Shown here: piece by piece, positions 1-8,402 of the stretch
How positions within the stretch are numbered: the stretch's first letter is position 1
Layout of the letters: each line of letters starts with the position of its first letter
Source: Phaeodactylibacter sp.
GTDB taxonomy: Bacteria; Bacteroidota; Bacteroidia; Chitinophagales; Saprospiraceae
Assembly (NCBI RefSeq): GCF_022763345.1
Contig: NZ_JALEGS010000040.1
Location: 1 to 64,000, forward strand
Reading direction: 5' to 3'
DNA length: 64,000 nt
The notes under the pieces: generated by a model
The model's input: only the letters and a program-made list of their open reading frames with translations
Databases searched by the model: none
Told to the model about the DNA's origin: nothing
Program-made: the position numbers and the translations under genes

Positions 1-15
1 AAGAAAACTCATATC

Positions 16-1437
16 ATGTTGAAGCACTACTTTGCAATTTTAATTTCTGCTTTTGCTTGTTATGGTTTAAATGCACAATGCCCGCCGGGCGATGTCATCC
101 TCAGCTCACAGGCGGAGGTGGATGCCTTTGTGACTGACTATCCCAACTGTACGGAAATAGCGGGAAATATGCTAATTGGCTCTCTTTCCAGCATAGATCC
201 CACTAATATTACCGACCTATCTGGCCTAAGTAGTCTTATCTCAATCGGCGGATTTCTTTCTATTGGCAACAACGAGGTTTTAACGAGTTTGACGGGATTG
301 GAGCAGCTCAATTCCATCAGCGGATTCCTTTCTATTAGCAACAACGATGCCCTAACCAGTTTGACGGGATTAGAACAGCTCAACTCCATTGGCGGAGGAC
401 TTGTCATTAACTATAATGATGCCTTAACGAGTTTTACGGAGTTTGATCAGCTTACCTCCATAGATGGGGTTTGTTTGATTAGGGATAACTCTGCCTTGAC
501 GAGTTTGACCGGATTGGAGCAACTCTCCTCCATCGGCGGAGATTTTGGGATTAGCGGGAATGCTGTCTTAACGAGTTTTGCCGGATTAGAGCAGCTTTCC
601 TCAGTCGGCGGAGACCTTGATATTCGCATCAACGCTGTCTTAACGAGTTTAACAGGATTGGAGCAGCTCTCCTTCATCGGCGGAGACCTTTCGATTAGCG
701 GAAACGCTGCCTTAACGAGTTTGACCGGATTGGAGCAACTCTCCTCCATCGGCGGAAACGTTTTTATTCGCTTCAATGAGGTTTTACCGAGTTTGACCGG
801 ATTGGAGAGCCTCATCTCCATCGGCGGAAACCTTGTTATTGGAGAAAACGCTAGCTTAATAAATTTGACAGGATTGGAACAGCTTACCTCCATAGAGGGA
901 GTCTTTTCGATTATCGAAAACACTATCTTAACGAGTTTGACGGGGTTGGAGCAACTCAGCTCCATCGGCAGTCTTCTTTCCGTTCGCAACAACGATGCCC
1001 TAATCAGTTTAACAGGCTTAGAGAACCTTGATGCAAATACGATTACCGATCTCAGAATTGAAGACAACTCGGAGCTATCTATTTGCGCTATAGAGAGCAT
1101 TTGTAATTACTTGGGCGTAGAGACGAATACAGCTGATATAAGTGGCAACGCAACGGGCTGTACGACACGCGATGAAGTGGAAACGGGATGCATGGTCTCT
1201 GCCACTGACATATCCCAAACCTATATCGAGCTGTTCCCAAACCCGACCAATGGGTTGCTGCAGCTGCGCAATGTTACCGCCAAAGAAGTGGTCGTGTACA
1301 CGGCGCAGGGTCAGCGCATCGCTCGCTATGACAGCCCCGGGCAGGAACTGGACCTGAGTGCTTTGCCCGCCGGCGTGTATCATCTTCACCTGATTACGGC
1401 GGATGCTGTTCATGCAGCGAGGGTAGTGAAGCTTTAG
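16..1437 (+). CDS. Secreted leucine-rich-repeat protein with T9SS type A sorting domain
   Basis: A 473-residue exported protein. Residues 1-20 form a signal peptide ending LNA before Gln21. Residues about 77-332 are roughly eleven tandem repeats of about 23 residues with the core LTSLTGLEQLSSIGG followed by a short hydrophobic strand and N-A/N-D, the pattern of receptor L-domain/LRR folds. The last ~70 residues (from IELFPNPTNG to VVKL) match a T9SS type A C-terminal sorting domain, with the usual PNP, LPAGVY and terminal basic-hydrophobic elements. The protein should therefore be exported by Sec and then secreted or attached to the cell surface by T9SS. A role in adhesion or binding is an inference from the repeats. 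The repeats are also strongly conserved at DNA level, so copy number may vary between strains. Transcription is monocistronic as far as can be seen; the promoter would lie before the window. Confidence 0.85.
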   Translation: MLKHYFAILISAFACYGLNAQCPPGDVILSSQAEVDAFVTDYPNCTEIAGNMLIGSLSSIDPTNITDLSGLSSLISIGGFLSIGNNEVLTSLTGLEQLNSISGFLSISNNDALTSLTGLEQLNSIGGGLVINYNDALTSFTEFDQLTSIDGVCLIRDNSALTSLTGLEQLSSIGGDFGISGNAVLTSFAGLEQLSSVGGDLDIRINAVLTSLTGLEQLSFIGGDLSISGNAALTSLTGLEQLSSIGGNVFIRFNEVLPSLTGLESLISIGGNLVIGENASLINLTGLEQLTSIEGVFSIIENTILTSLTGLEQLSSIGSLLSVRNNDALISLTGLENLDANTITDLRIEDNSELSICAIESICNYLGVETNTADISGNATGCTTRDEVETGCMVSATDISQTYIELFPNPTNGLLQLRNVTAKEVVVYTAQGQRIARYDSPGQELDLSALPAGVYHLHLITADAVHAARVVKL

Positions 1438-1961
1438 GCATTTTACGAGGTATTACGCGTAATCTGCAACACAAGTCCACAATGTTTTATTGTAATCAAA
1501 ATAAGTCAAGTTAGAGTAGGGGTAAACAAAATGTTTATACTTTATTTGCAAAAAACGAATGAAGTTTAAGCGCGTTCGTCCCAGCCTAAGTCATGCTAGT
1601 CGAGCCTGGAAGTCATCGTAACAGCTCAGTTTTGAGTTTTTTGGGCACAAATTGACATTTTAGCATTAGAAATGCCTGTACGGTAAATTTAAGCGAGAGA
1701 TATTCTGCTGAACGACTCATTCAGTTTGAGAAGAACAAGTATTTAGTGTTCTCAGACGCTATGCTTCCGCAGCTTGCTTACAAAGTGCTACAGGCGGCTT
1801 TAAGGCGCTATTTTCTGCTTATATTTTACCCTATAATTTATATTATGTTAAATAGGGTTTTGAGAAAGCGGAATCCCTGTTCTATTCTTCCCAAGGTCCA
1901 TAATCTACTCTGCCACATATTTTTTATCTTTTCGCATTCTTTCAAAACAAAACCATCACCT
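1438..1961. other. 524-bp intergenic region, no gene recognised
   Basis: AT-rich spacer between two co-directional genes. An in-frame extension of the downstream gene back to 1746 exists, but it encodes a basic, hydrophobic stretch unlike a real N-terminus and is rejected. A near match to the Bacteroidota -7 box (TATCTTTT, 1925-1932) lies 30 bp before the next start; no convincing -33 partner was found. No RNA gene, repeat or strong terminator hairpin was recognised. Confidence 0.5.
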
Positions 1962-2885
1962 ATGCAAGACCGGCGAAAATTTTTGAAGCAATCTACCAAG
2001 GCAGCAGTAGCAGCCGCGCTACTCCCCTATTATGGCTGTAGCAGCGAACCGGCAAATGGAGCAACAGGCGGCGAGGATGCTGCAACAGCGACCGAGAAAA
2101 TGGCAGGAGCAGGTCATAAGCTCGACAAATTCGGTATACAGCTTTGGACCCTTCGCGATATCATCGCTGACGACCCTAAAGGCGTACTGAAAGCGCTCTC
2201 TGAATTTGGCTACAAGCAAATTGAAAGCTACGAAGGCAAAGACGGCATCTTCTGGGGCATGACCAATACAGAGTACAAAGCCTACCTCGATGAACTGGGC
2301 ATGGATGCCATTTCCTCTCATTGCGACATCAACAAAGATTTTGAGCAAAAAGCACAGCAGGCCGGAGAAATCGGAATGCCTTATCTGATTTGCCCTTACA
2401 TCGGGATGAAGGAATCACTTGATGATTACAAGCGCGTAGTAGACCAATTCAATGAATGTGGCGCTATTGCCAAGAAATATGGCCTCCGGTTTGGCTACCA
2501 CAATCACGATTATTCTTTTCAGGAACTCGATGGGCAGATCATTCAGGATTACATGATGGAAAATACGGATCCTGATACTGTAGACTTTGAAATGGACATT
2601 TACTGGGTAGTAACCGGCGGTGCGGACCCTATTGAATATTTGGAGAAATACCCCGGCCGCTTTAAGCTATCGCATGTCAAGGACCGAATGAAGGATGTGC
2701 CAGCTGACGAGCGCGCGGCTTCCTGCGTCCTTGGCAACGGCACTATCGATTATCCAAAAATTCTGGATATCGCTGAGAAGCAAGGCATGGCTTATTACAT
2801 CGTGGAACAGGAACGCTACGATGAATGTGCACCGATAGACTGCGCCAAAGCGGATGCAGACTACCTGAAGGAAATAAAAATCTAA
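1962..2885 (+). CDS. Tat-exported sugar phosphate isomerase/epimerase-like TIM-barrel protein
   Basis: A 307-residue protein. ATG 1962 is chosen because it gives a clean Tat signal, DRRKFLKQS followed by a hydrophobic Ala/Leu stretch ending in PYYGC, so it may also be lipidated. After a low-complexity Ala/Gly/Glu linker comes a xylose-isomerase-like TIM barrel (AP endonuclease family 2 fold), with FGIQLWTLRD at its start and the H-N-H-D segment of LRFGYHNHDYSF in the middle. Acidic and His residues such as DFEMDIYW and KLSHVKD are where the metal ligands of this family lie. Members act on sugars or inositol-like substrates in the periplasm; the exact substrate cannot be told. The next gene, an altronate/tagaturonate-type oxidoreductase, starts 7 bp downstream, suggesting a shared role in uronate or polyol use. 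Confidence 0.85.
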   Translation: MQDRRKFLKQSTKAAVAAALLPYYGCSSEPANGATGGEDAATATEKMAGAGHKLDKFGIQLWTLRDIIADDPKGVLKALSEFGYKQIESYEGKDGIFWGMTNTEYKAYLDELGMDAISSHCDINKDFEQKAQQAGEIGMPYLICPYIGMKESLDDYKRVVDQFNECGAIAKKYGLRFGYHNHDYSFQELDGQIIQDYMMENTDPDTVDFEMDIYWVVTGGADPIEYLEKYPGRFKLSHVKDRMKDVPADERAASCVLGNGTIDYPKILDIAEKQGMAYYIVEQERYDECAPIDCAKADADYLKEIKI

Positions 2886-2892
2886 ACGCTGG

Positions 2893-4275
2893 ATGCAGAT
2901 ATTGAGCAGCGCTGCGGTGGGCCAGGAAACGGCCCACCCTATTCGGGTCCTTCAGTTTGGAGGAGGTAATTTTTTGCGTGCATTCGCAGATTACCTCATC
3001 CAAATCCTTAACGAAGAGACGGCTTTTGGCGGTGGTGTAGCTTTGGTAAAGCCTACAGCGGGCGGCGACTACGCGAGTCTCCGTCAGCAAGACGGGCTCT
3101 TTCACGTACTGACGCAAGGCATACAAGACGGGCAGCCGGTCCGGGAGATCAAACGGGTGGAATGCATACAGCAAATCATACACCCGTACCAAAACTGGAC
3201 AGCATATATGTCCACCGCTACCCTGCCTGAAGTCCGCTTCGTGCTTTCCAACACCACCGAAGCAGGCATTGCCTTCCACGAGGAGCCTATGCCTGCCGAT
3301 GCCCCAGCAAAAGACTTCCCTGGCAAGCTCACGCAATGGCTATTCCATCGCTTTCAGCACTTCGAAGGCGCGGAGGACAAGGGATTGATCTTCCTGCCCT
3401 GTGAATTAATTGAGCAAAACGGGCAGGAACTGAAAAATTGCATCCTAGAATACAGCAGGTACTGGAACCTTGGCGAGCCCTTTGAATCCTGGATTGAAAC
3501 CCACAATATTTTCTGCAATACCCTTGTAGACCGGATCGTCCCGGGCACACCGGCTAACGCAGCGGAAATCTGGGCGGAAACCGGTTGGGAAGACCGCGAA
3601 TTGGTCACCGCCGAGCCCTACCTGCTGTGGGCTATCGAAGCTACGGAGCAGGTGAAGCAGGAACTTCCCTTTGACCAAACCGGGCAAAATGTTGTCTTCA
3701 CGGATGATTTGGACCGCTTCCGCACGCTCAAAGTCAGGTTGCTGAACGGCGCGCACACCGCTATGGTGCCGGTCGGGTTGACCAATGGCGTACAGACTGT
3801 GCGTGAATTTGTAGAGCATCCACAATGGGGCACCTGGCTTACCGACCTGCTCCAACAAGAAATTGCCCCTACCCTGCCGTTTAGTAATCAAGAAATCCAG
3901 GATTACATTGTGGCCATCCTTGACCGCTTCCGGAATCCCTACATTCATCACAAATTATCAGCCATTGCGCTGAACAGCACTTCCAAATTCAGGGTCAGAT
4001 TACTGCCAACGGCCATAGCCTATCATCAAAAAATGAATACATTGCCTGAGCATATTGCCCAGTCGCTGGCAGCGCTTATCCTGTTGTACAAAGGCGATAT
4101 TTCGGGTCTGCCCAGGGACAGCGAAGAGGCCGTCAAGTTTTTTGAGGCGTGCTGGGCATTGGAAACACCGGATTTAATAGTAGATAAAGTATTGTCTAAC
4201 AAAGGTATATGGGGAGAGGACATCCGGTTCTTATCAGCAAGCGTACACCAATATTTACAGTCGATGCTGGACTAA
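2893..4275 (+). CDS. uxaB: Tagaturonate reductase (altronate oxidoreductase), mannitol dehydrogenase superfamily
   Basis: A 460-residue cytoplasmic NAD-dependent oxidoreductase. An N-terminal Rossmann domain begins with IRVLQFGGGNFLRAF, and the C-terminal domain carries the superfamily segment KVRLLNGAHTAM. Length and the domain pair fit UxaB, which interconverts tagaturonate and altronate during galacturonate breakdown. Fructuronate reductase and mannitol-2-dehydrogenase are related alternatives, but KPTAGGDYASL and the overall length favour UxaB. It follows the TIM-barrel gene by 7 bp, so the two are probably co-transcribed. Its TAA stop (4273-4275) overlaps the TAG stop of the convergent methyltransferase (4272-4274), leaving no room for a separate terminator. 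Confidence 0.8.
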   Translation: MQILSSAAVGQETAHPIRVLQFGGGNFLRAFADYLIQILNEETAFGGGVALVKPTAGGDYASLRQQDGLFHVLTQGIQDGQPVREIKRVECIQQIIHPYQNWTAYMSTATLPEVRFVLSNTTEAGIAFHEEPMPADAPAKDFPGKLTQWLFHRFQHFEGAEDKGLIFLPCELIEQNGQELKNCILEYSRYWNLGEPFESWIETHNIFCNTLVDRIVPGTPANAAEIWAETGWEDRELVTAEPYLLWAIEATEQVKQELPFDQTGQNVVFTDDLDRFRTLKVRLLNGAHTAMVPVGLTNGVQTVREFVEHPQWGTWLTDLLQQEIAPTLPFSNQEIQDYIVAILDRFRNPYIHHKLSAIALNSTSKFRVRLLPTAIAYHQKMNTLPEHIAQSLAALILLYKGDISGLPRDSEEAVKFFEACWALETPDLIVDKVLSNKGIWGEDIRFLSASVHQYLQSMLD

Positions 4276-5243
4276 TGTTTCCGGTAAACGCCGTAGATGA
4301 AGTCACTTTCATGGTTTTCCAGATAGGCATCTTCCGCAGCAAAAAGTCTTTCCAGCACCCGTTCTGATTCCGGATGAGTATCAACAAAATGGTGCGCAAT
4401 ATCCTTTAGCGCAAGCATCAGCAGGTTGCCCCCGTAAGGGCGTTCTTCCACCACCTCAAAATGCCGGTGCAGGGCCGGGATAATTGATTCCGAATCAACG
4501 CACTCTGAAGGGTCTGCCAGGATCATCCGCCAAAGCCCCGGTCCGGAAACCCGCCGCTTAAGTATATCTGTTTTGAAGCGGCGGCGGTAAGCCCCCGGAA
4601 TGAGCTGCAGTGCTTCATTGATCGCCCGGATTTGAGCCTTAGGATACTGCAACCGGTTGGGGCCTGCGTACTCGTTTATCAAGACGAGCCCGTCCTGCTT
4701 TAAGGTGGTTTGTACTTTGGTCTGTAACAGGTCTTCTACTGCTTCAAAGTGATGAAGCGAGGCGTGAAAGAACACCACATCGTAGGTTTCCTCAGGCCAA
4801 TCCATTTTATACAGGTCCTCTTCCCGGAATTCCATATTGGCAAGCCCAAGCTCCCGGGCTTTGGCTGCTGCCGCCTTTAGTAAATTGCCGGCAATGTCCA
4901 CACAAACCACCTGCTTGAAGTGCGGGCTTTGAGCAAATACCATTTCGTGGCTGCAAATCCCTGATCCGATAGAGAGCATGCGCAGCCCAGTCTTCCCGTT
5001 TAGGTGCTGCTGCATAAAATAAGGCTCATAGGGCAATTCCGGCTGCCCTGTGATAAGGCTATTCCAGCGTCTCCGGACTGCAGGGACGATCCACCAATTG
5101 GCCGCCTGCAGCCCTAATTCATCAAAGGCACTGCGCGTACGGTCCCGGGCTGCCCAGGAAAACTTGGAAGCTAAAAAGGCCAGCCCCCGCTGCCGAAGCT
5201 TGGAGTAAGCTTCTGAGAAATCGTCGGTGGTGATGTACGGCAT
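4272..5243 (-). CDS. Class I SAM-dependent methyltransferase
   Basis: A 323-residue protein. The Rossmann-type SAM fold begins at MLSIGSGICSHEM (motif I), followed by VVCVDIAGNLL (acidic loop) and YDVVFFHASLHHF (motif IV/post-I). An unusual ~95-residue N-terminal helical region precedes the fold. The substrate is unknown. The start is placed at 5243, because the ATG shares a base with the stop of the upstream SulP gene (TAATG); an in-frame extension to 5282 lies inside that gene and is less likely. This stop-start overlap indicates translational coupling, so the methyltransferase is probably made together with the transporter. Small-molecule or lipid methylation is possible but not shown by the sequence. 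Confidence 0.75.
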   Translation of the reverse strand: MPYITTDDFSEAYSKLRQRGLAFLASKFSWAARDRTRSAFDELGLQAANWWIVPAVRRRWNSLITGQPELPYEPYFMQQHLNGKTGLRMLSIGSGICSHEMVFAQSPHFKQVVCVDIAGNLLKAAAAKARELGLANMEFREEDLYKMDWPEETYDVVFFHASLHHFEAVEDLLQTKVQTTLKQDGLVLINEYAGPNRLQYPKAQIRAINEALQLIPGAYRRRFKTDILKRRVSGPGLWRMILADPSECVDSESIIPALHRHFEVVEERPYGGNLLMLALKDIAHHFVDTHPESERVLERLFAAEDAYLENHESDFIYGVYRKH

Positions 5244-6949
5244 TAAGAAAGCGTCATTTCGGCTTTCAGGGTATTTACACACTCTTGAAAGCTGTTGAAA
5301 AACTGATCTTCTTCGAGGACATCCGGAAGGAGCTGCACCCGCGCAAAACTCTCTTTGATCAGATCATTGGCCCCGGTGATGTAAACGGTAATCCCCCGCT
5401 TTTGCCAGTCGGTAATGACATCTTCTAATGTGACCATTCCGCTTTGGTCCATAAACGGCACTCTTTCCATCCGGATGATGACTGCATCCACACCTTTGAT
5501 GTCGTGGCAGTGTTCGCGGTACCGGTTGGCAAATCCAAAAAACATCGGGCCATCGAACGACTGTACGTAAATCCGCTCTGCAAGCTCTCCCGGAATGGCC
5601 TGACTTTCGCCCATGAAATCCTGAAGCGTTTTTGACTCCTGCGAGGACGTCAGAGAGCGGCTCATCTTATTCATAAAGAAAATTGAAGAAGCCACAAACC
5701 CTATTGCAACGGCATTCAGCAGGTTGTCAAAGAGGGTCACGAGAAGGACAATGGCCCAGGTCGCTGCATCCGATTTCGGAATCCGGAAAAACATTTTGAT
5801 CCCCTTGGTGTCTATGATACTCGCTCCAACAGTGACCAATATGCCGCCCAGCACACTCATAGGAATGTAGCGCACGTAATCCGCAGTAGTCAATACAATC
5901 AATAGTAAGATCACCCCTTTCAGCAGGCCCGATCGCTTAGTTTGGGCACCGGCATTAATGTTAGTGACCGTACCCATCGTAGCACCCGCCCCAGGCAGTC
6001 CTCCGAACGCAGCAGACAGGAAATTTCCTGCCCCCTGCCCGATAATAGTCCAGCGGCTGTTGTGCTTGGTTTTGGTCAGGTTGTCCGCGACCACTGAAGT
6101 CAGCAGGGAGTCAATGACGCCCAGCCCACCCAGCATGACCGCCGGCGTGATGATGTACTGAAGGTCTCCAACTTCCAGTTCCAGCAGCCGGTTGAGCTGA
6201 AGAGCGGGCAGTTGGGTCGGGATTTCACCAATAACGGGCACATCCAGATTGAGCACAAGAGCTAAAACTGTACAGGCAATAAGTGACACCAGTATGGAAG
6301 GCACCCGCCGGGTAAGCTTGGGAAAAAGGTAAACGATAGCGATGGAAAGCAGGCCCAACCCAATGGCCTGTGTATTCACCATCTCTACCCCACCCAAACT
6401 GGTCAGAATGATTAAAAATCCGCCCGGATTATCCAGACCAAGGATGGGGAAGATCTGCGCCGCAATGATGATCAACCCGATGCCCGCCATAAAACCCGAT
6501 AAGACCGGATAAGGCATAAACTTCACAAAGCGGCCAAAATCGAAAATGCCAAACAGCAACTCCAGCAGGGCAGCAAGCAGAAAAGTCGCAATAATGAGTG
6601 GTACAGCGTTGCTCAAATCGCCACCGGATTGCGCCAGGCCGGTAGTAACCACTGTGGCAGCCACCACGGTCATCGGGCCGGTCGGATCAGAGATCAGCGT
6701 GTTTGTACCCCCAAAAATACCGGCAACAATAGCCAGGATAATGGCGGTGTACAAGCCTGCTTCCGGACCAAGCCCGGACTGCACACCGAAGGCTAGTGCC
6801 ATAGGCAATGCAATGATGGCAGCCAGGAATGCTCCGGATAGGTCACCTTTAAGGGAAGGGGCAGGCGGCCGTTTTCTAAACAAAGGTCTGAATGGCATGC
6901 TGGTCTGAAGTGTTTTTATTGATGGCAGTTCCTGCACTTCAATATGCAC
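5243..6949 (-). CDS. SulP family anion transporter with STAS domain
   Basis: A 568-residue inner-membrane transporter. After a short basic N-terminus come 10-14 hydrophobic segments with the SulP signature region GLGPEAGLYTAII and the DPTGPMTVV stretch. A cytoplasmic STAS domain follows from about residue 440 (IYVQSFDGPMFFG ... MDQSGMVTLEDV). The family moves sulfate, bicarbonate or dicarboxylates; the sequence alone does not decide which. An alternative start at residue 18 (MPFRPLF) is possible. The gene is the first of a two-gene unit with the overlapping methyltransferase. Confidence 0.88.
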   Translation of the reverse strand: MHIEVQELPSIKTLQTSMPFRPLFRKRPPAPSLKGDLSGAFLAAIIALPMALAFGVQSGLGPEAGLYTAIILAIVAGIFGGTNTLISDPTGPMTVVAATVVTTGLAQSGGDLSNAVPLIIATFLLAALLELLFGIFDFGRFVKFMPYPVLSGFMAGIGLIIIAAQIFPILGLDNPGGFLIILTSLGGVEMVNTQAIGLGLLSIAIVYLFPKLTRRVPSILVSLIACTVLALVLNLDVPVIGEIPTQLPALQLNRLLELEVGDLQYIITPAVMLGGLGVIDSLLTSVVADNLTKTKHNSRWTIIGQGAGNFLSAAFGGLPGAGATMGTVTNINAGAQTKRSGLLKGVILLLIVLTTADYVRYIPMSVLGGILVTVGASIIDTKGIKMFFRIPKSDAATWAIVLLVTLFDNLLNAVAIGFVASSIFFMNKMSRSLTSSQESKTLQDFMGESQAIPGELAERIYVQSFDGPMFFGFANRYREHCHDIKGVDAVIIRMERVPFMDQSGMVTLEDVITDWQKRGITVYITGANDLIKESFARVQLLPDVLEEDQFFNSFQECVNTLKAEMTLS

Positions 6950-7055
6950 TGGTAAAAGTAGACCATTGCACCAGAAAGACCAAATGCCACGAAAAAATCG
7001 CTGCCTAATTGCTTTTCTAAGCTTAAAAACGGGGCATCTTGCCTCTGCTGCTTTT

Positions 7056-7613
7056 CTAGAATCGTTTTCCTACGCCTAAGCCAAACGTGAAGGTGGTAAA
7101 AGCGTCAGCTCGCATATCGTAGAATATAGTAGGATACAGGTCCCAGTGGTGCTCCAGCTCCAGTTCGTACTCCACACCGATCCGGAATAACATAAACTGT
7201 TCGTTAATGTCAAACTCCAATCCCGGGCCGATAACAAAAACAATCCCGGAATTAAGGTGATACAGCAAATCTAAAGTTGTCACAATTGGAAAACGGCGTT
7301 CTGTGAACTCATCGTTTTCCCGTTCTACAATGAAAGTCTCCAGTTCAATATCATTGTGCAAGCCCACCCCCCAACGGTTATTGAACCAATACTCCAAATC
7401 CACACCGTAGGAAGGAATGGCAATCCTGCCGCCATCCGAAAGGCCCGGAATAAAAGTATGGCTGATAAATGAGGCAAACCGGAAATGGGGCTCATCAGAA
7501 TACGCCCTTGGCCCGGTATGGAGCGCCGTATTGGCTTCATGGTGCTGTGCCTGAACGTTTTGGGCGAGCAAAACAGCTACTGCTACTGTAAGCATAATTC
7601 GTGTTACCGTCAT
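7056..7613 (-). CDS. Outer-membrane beta-barrel protein, function unknown
   Basis: A 185-residue exported protein with a signal peptide of about 22 residues ending VQA-Q. The mature part alternates polar and hydrophobic residues in beta-strand fashion (YGVDLEYWFNNRWGVGLHND, IGVEYELELEHHWDLYPTIF) and ends in FGLGVGKRF, with the terminal Phe typical of barrels inserted by BamA. It resembles the small 8-strand OMP families common in Bacteroidota. No ligand or partner can be assigned. It stands alone, divergent from the efflux locus that starts at 7767. Confidence 0.7.
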   Translation of the reverse strand: MTVTRIMLTVAVAVLLAQNVQAQHHEANTALHTGPRAYSDEPHFRFASFISHTFIPGLSDGGRIAIPSYGVDLEYWFNNRWGVGLHNDIELETFIVERENDEFTERRFPIVTTLDLLYHLNSGIVFVIGPGLEFDINEQFMLFRIGVEYELELEHHWDLYPTIFYDMRADAFTTFTFGLGVGKRF

Positions 7614-7742
7614 GTCTAATTGCTTTTTGACAAAGCAAAGGAAAACAGCCTTAAGGTTAAGTGAAATGAATCACATGGAGCGCAAAAGGCGGCTAAAGGA
7701 TGGCGGGATTTTGGGCAAAAAGGTAAAAAACTCAACAATCGA

Positions 7743-7774
7743 ATTGTTTTTTGTCACAAATTGATCTAGATTTG
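7743..7774 (+). promoter_or_regulatory. Putative Bacteroidota promoter of the efflux locus
   Basis: TAGATTTG (7767-7774) matches the -7 box TAnnTTTG exactly. A TTG (7744-7746) lies 20 bp upstream, at a usable -33 spacing. Transcription would start near 7781, about 13 nt before the ATG at 7794. A short inverted repeat, AACAAT-CGA-ATTGTT (7734-7748), overlaps the -33 region and could be an operator. The 12-mer TAGATTTGTCGC here recurs at 63769. Confidence 0.5.
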
Positions 7775-7793
7775 TCGCGTTAAAACATTTCAA

Positions 7794-8147
7794 ATGAATC
7801 TGTTTCATTTTTGTTTCCTGGTCTTGCTTAGCCTGTCCCAGTCTCTCGGGGCAGACACCAAGCCTGTTGCCAAAGTTGCAGGAATGCAGATTGCCGCCTC
7901 GGCAGACGATGAATATGCAGCTACAGCTTCTGCCTCCGATTGGCTCGCTGTAGTTCCCTTCTTCTCGGAGTCTGTAGAGGAAAAAGACGAAGAAACGCAT
8001 ACCAGCGATGTCGCTGATTGCGCGATCTTCTCTCTGAGCAAACGTGAACCTTCATCAGCGTTCACCAATTTATTGCTCTCCGAAAGCACCTTAGCTTTTT
8101 CCCGCTCCGCTCCCCTTTTCATTCTATTTCAGGTATTTCGAAATTAG
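7794..8147 (+). CDS. Small exported protein of unknown function at head of efflux locus
   Basis: A 117-residue protein with an N-terminal hydrophobic signal sequence (MNLFHFCFLVLLSLSQSLGA) and a Ser/Ala/Glu-rich middle. A second short hydrophobic segment, APLFILFQVF, comes just before the C-terminus. No family is recognised. It has a well-placed promoter, a plausible leader and lies 255 bp before the adaptor lipoprotein gene. Small exported proteins preceding RND efflux genes are common in Bacteroidota, so it may belong to the pump or to its sensing, but this is inference. An antisense ORF of similar length over the same bases has no comparable signal sequence. Confidence 0.5.
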   Translation: MNLFHFCFLVLLSLSQSLGADTKPVAKVAGMQIAASADDEYAATASASDWLAVVPFFSESVEEKDEETHTSDVADCAIFSLSKREPSSAFTNLLLSESTLAFSRSAPLFILFQVFRN

Positions 8148-8247
8148 GCCGATCAACGGCTACCGCCTACAGTATGCAGGTGCCCCAATGGCTCCGGCAT
8201 GGTTTGATGGGTGCATTTGCCCATTAAGCCAGGAGCTTTTATGGTCT

Positions 8248-8268
8248 ATTTCAAACATTGTTTGAAAT
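8248..8268. promoter_or_regulatory. Perfect 21-bp palindrome, candidate TetR/AcrR-type operator
   Basis: ATTTCAAACA (8248-8257) and TGTTTGAAAT (8259-8268) are exact inverted repeats around one central T. Size and form match operators of TetR-family repressors. It sits 134 bp before the adaptor gene of the RND pump, in an otherwise empty 255-bp gap. No TetR-type gene lies in this window. Confidence 0.55.
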
Positions 8269-8402
8269 GGAAACAGACAGGCGTACCTGCTATCGATCTG
8301 TCGCTGTAGTCAACATACCCGCTTTTGCTTAGAAAATTGAGCCGCCCTCCGGATGGAAGATGCGGGTGGCGATGTATTTCCACAATTATAAGTTTGAAAA
8401 TC

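Noticed and set aside
447..1100. Long minus-strand frame opposite the LRR gene
   Set aside because: It mirrors the tandem repeats of the plus-strand gene; the product is a repetitive basic peptide without signal or domain.
1746..1961. 72-codon N-terminal extension of the sugar isomerase-like gene
   Set aside because: The clear Tat signal at 1962 would be buried; the extension has no recognisable feature.
7805..8122. Minus-strand frame over the small exported protein gene
   Set aside because: The plus-strand frame has a signal sequence and a promoter; the minus-strand product is a low-complexity Ser/Ala/Glu peptide.
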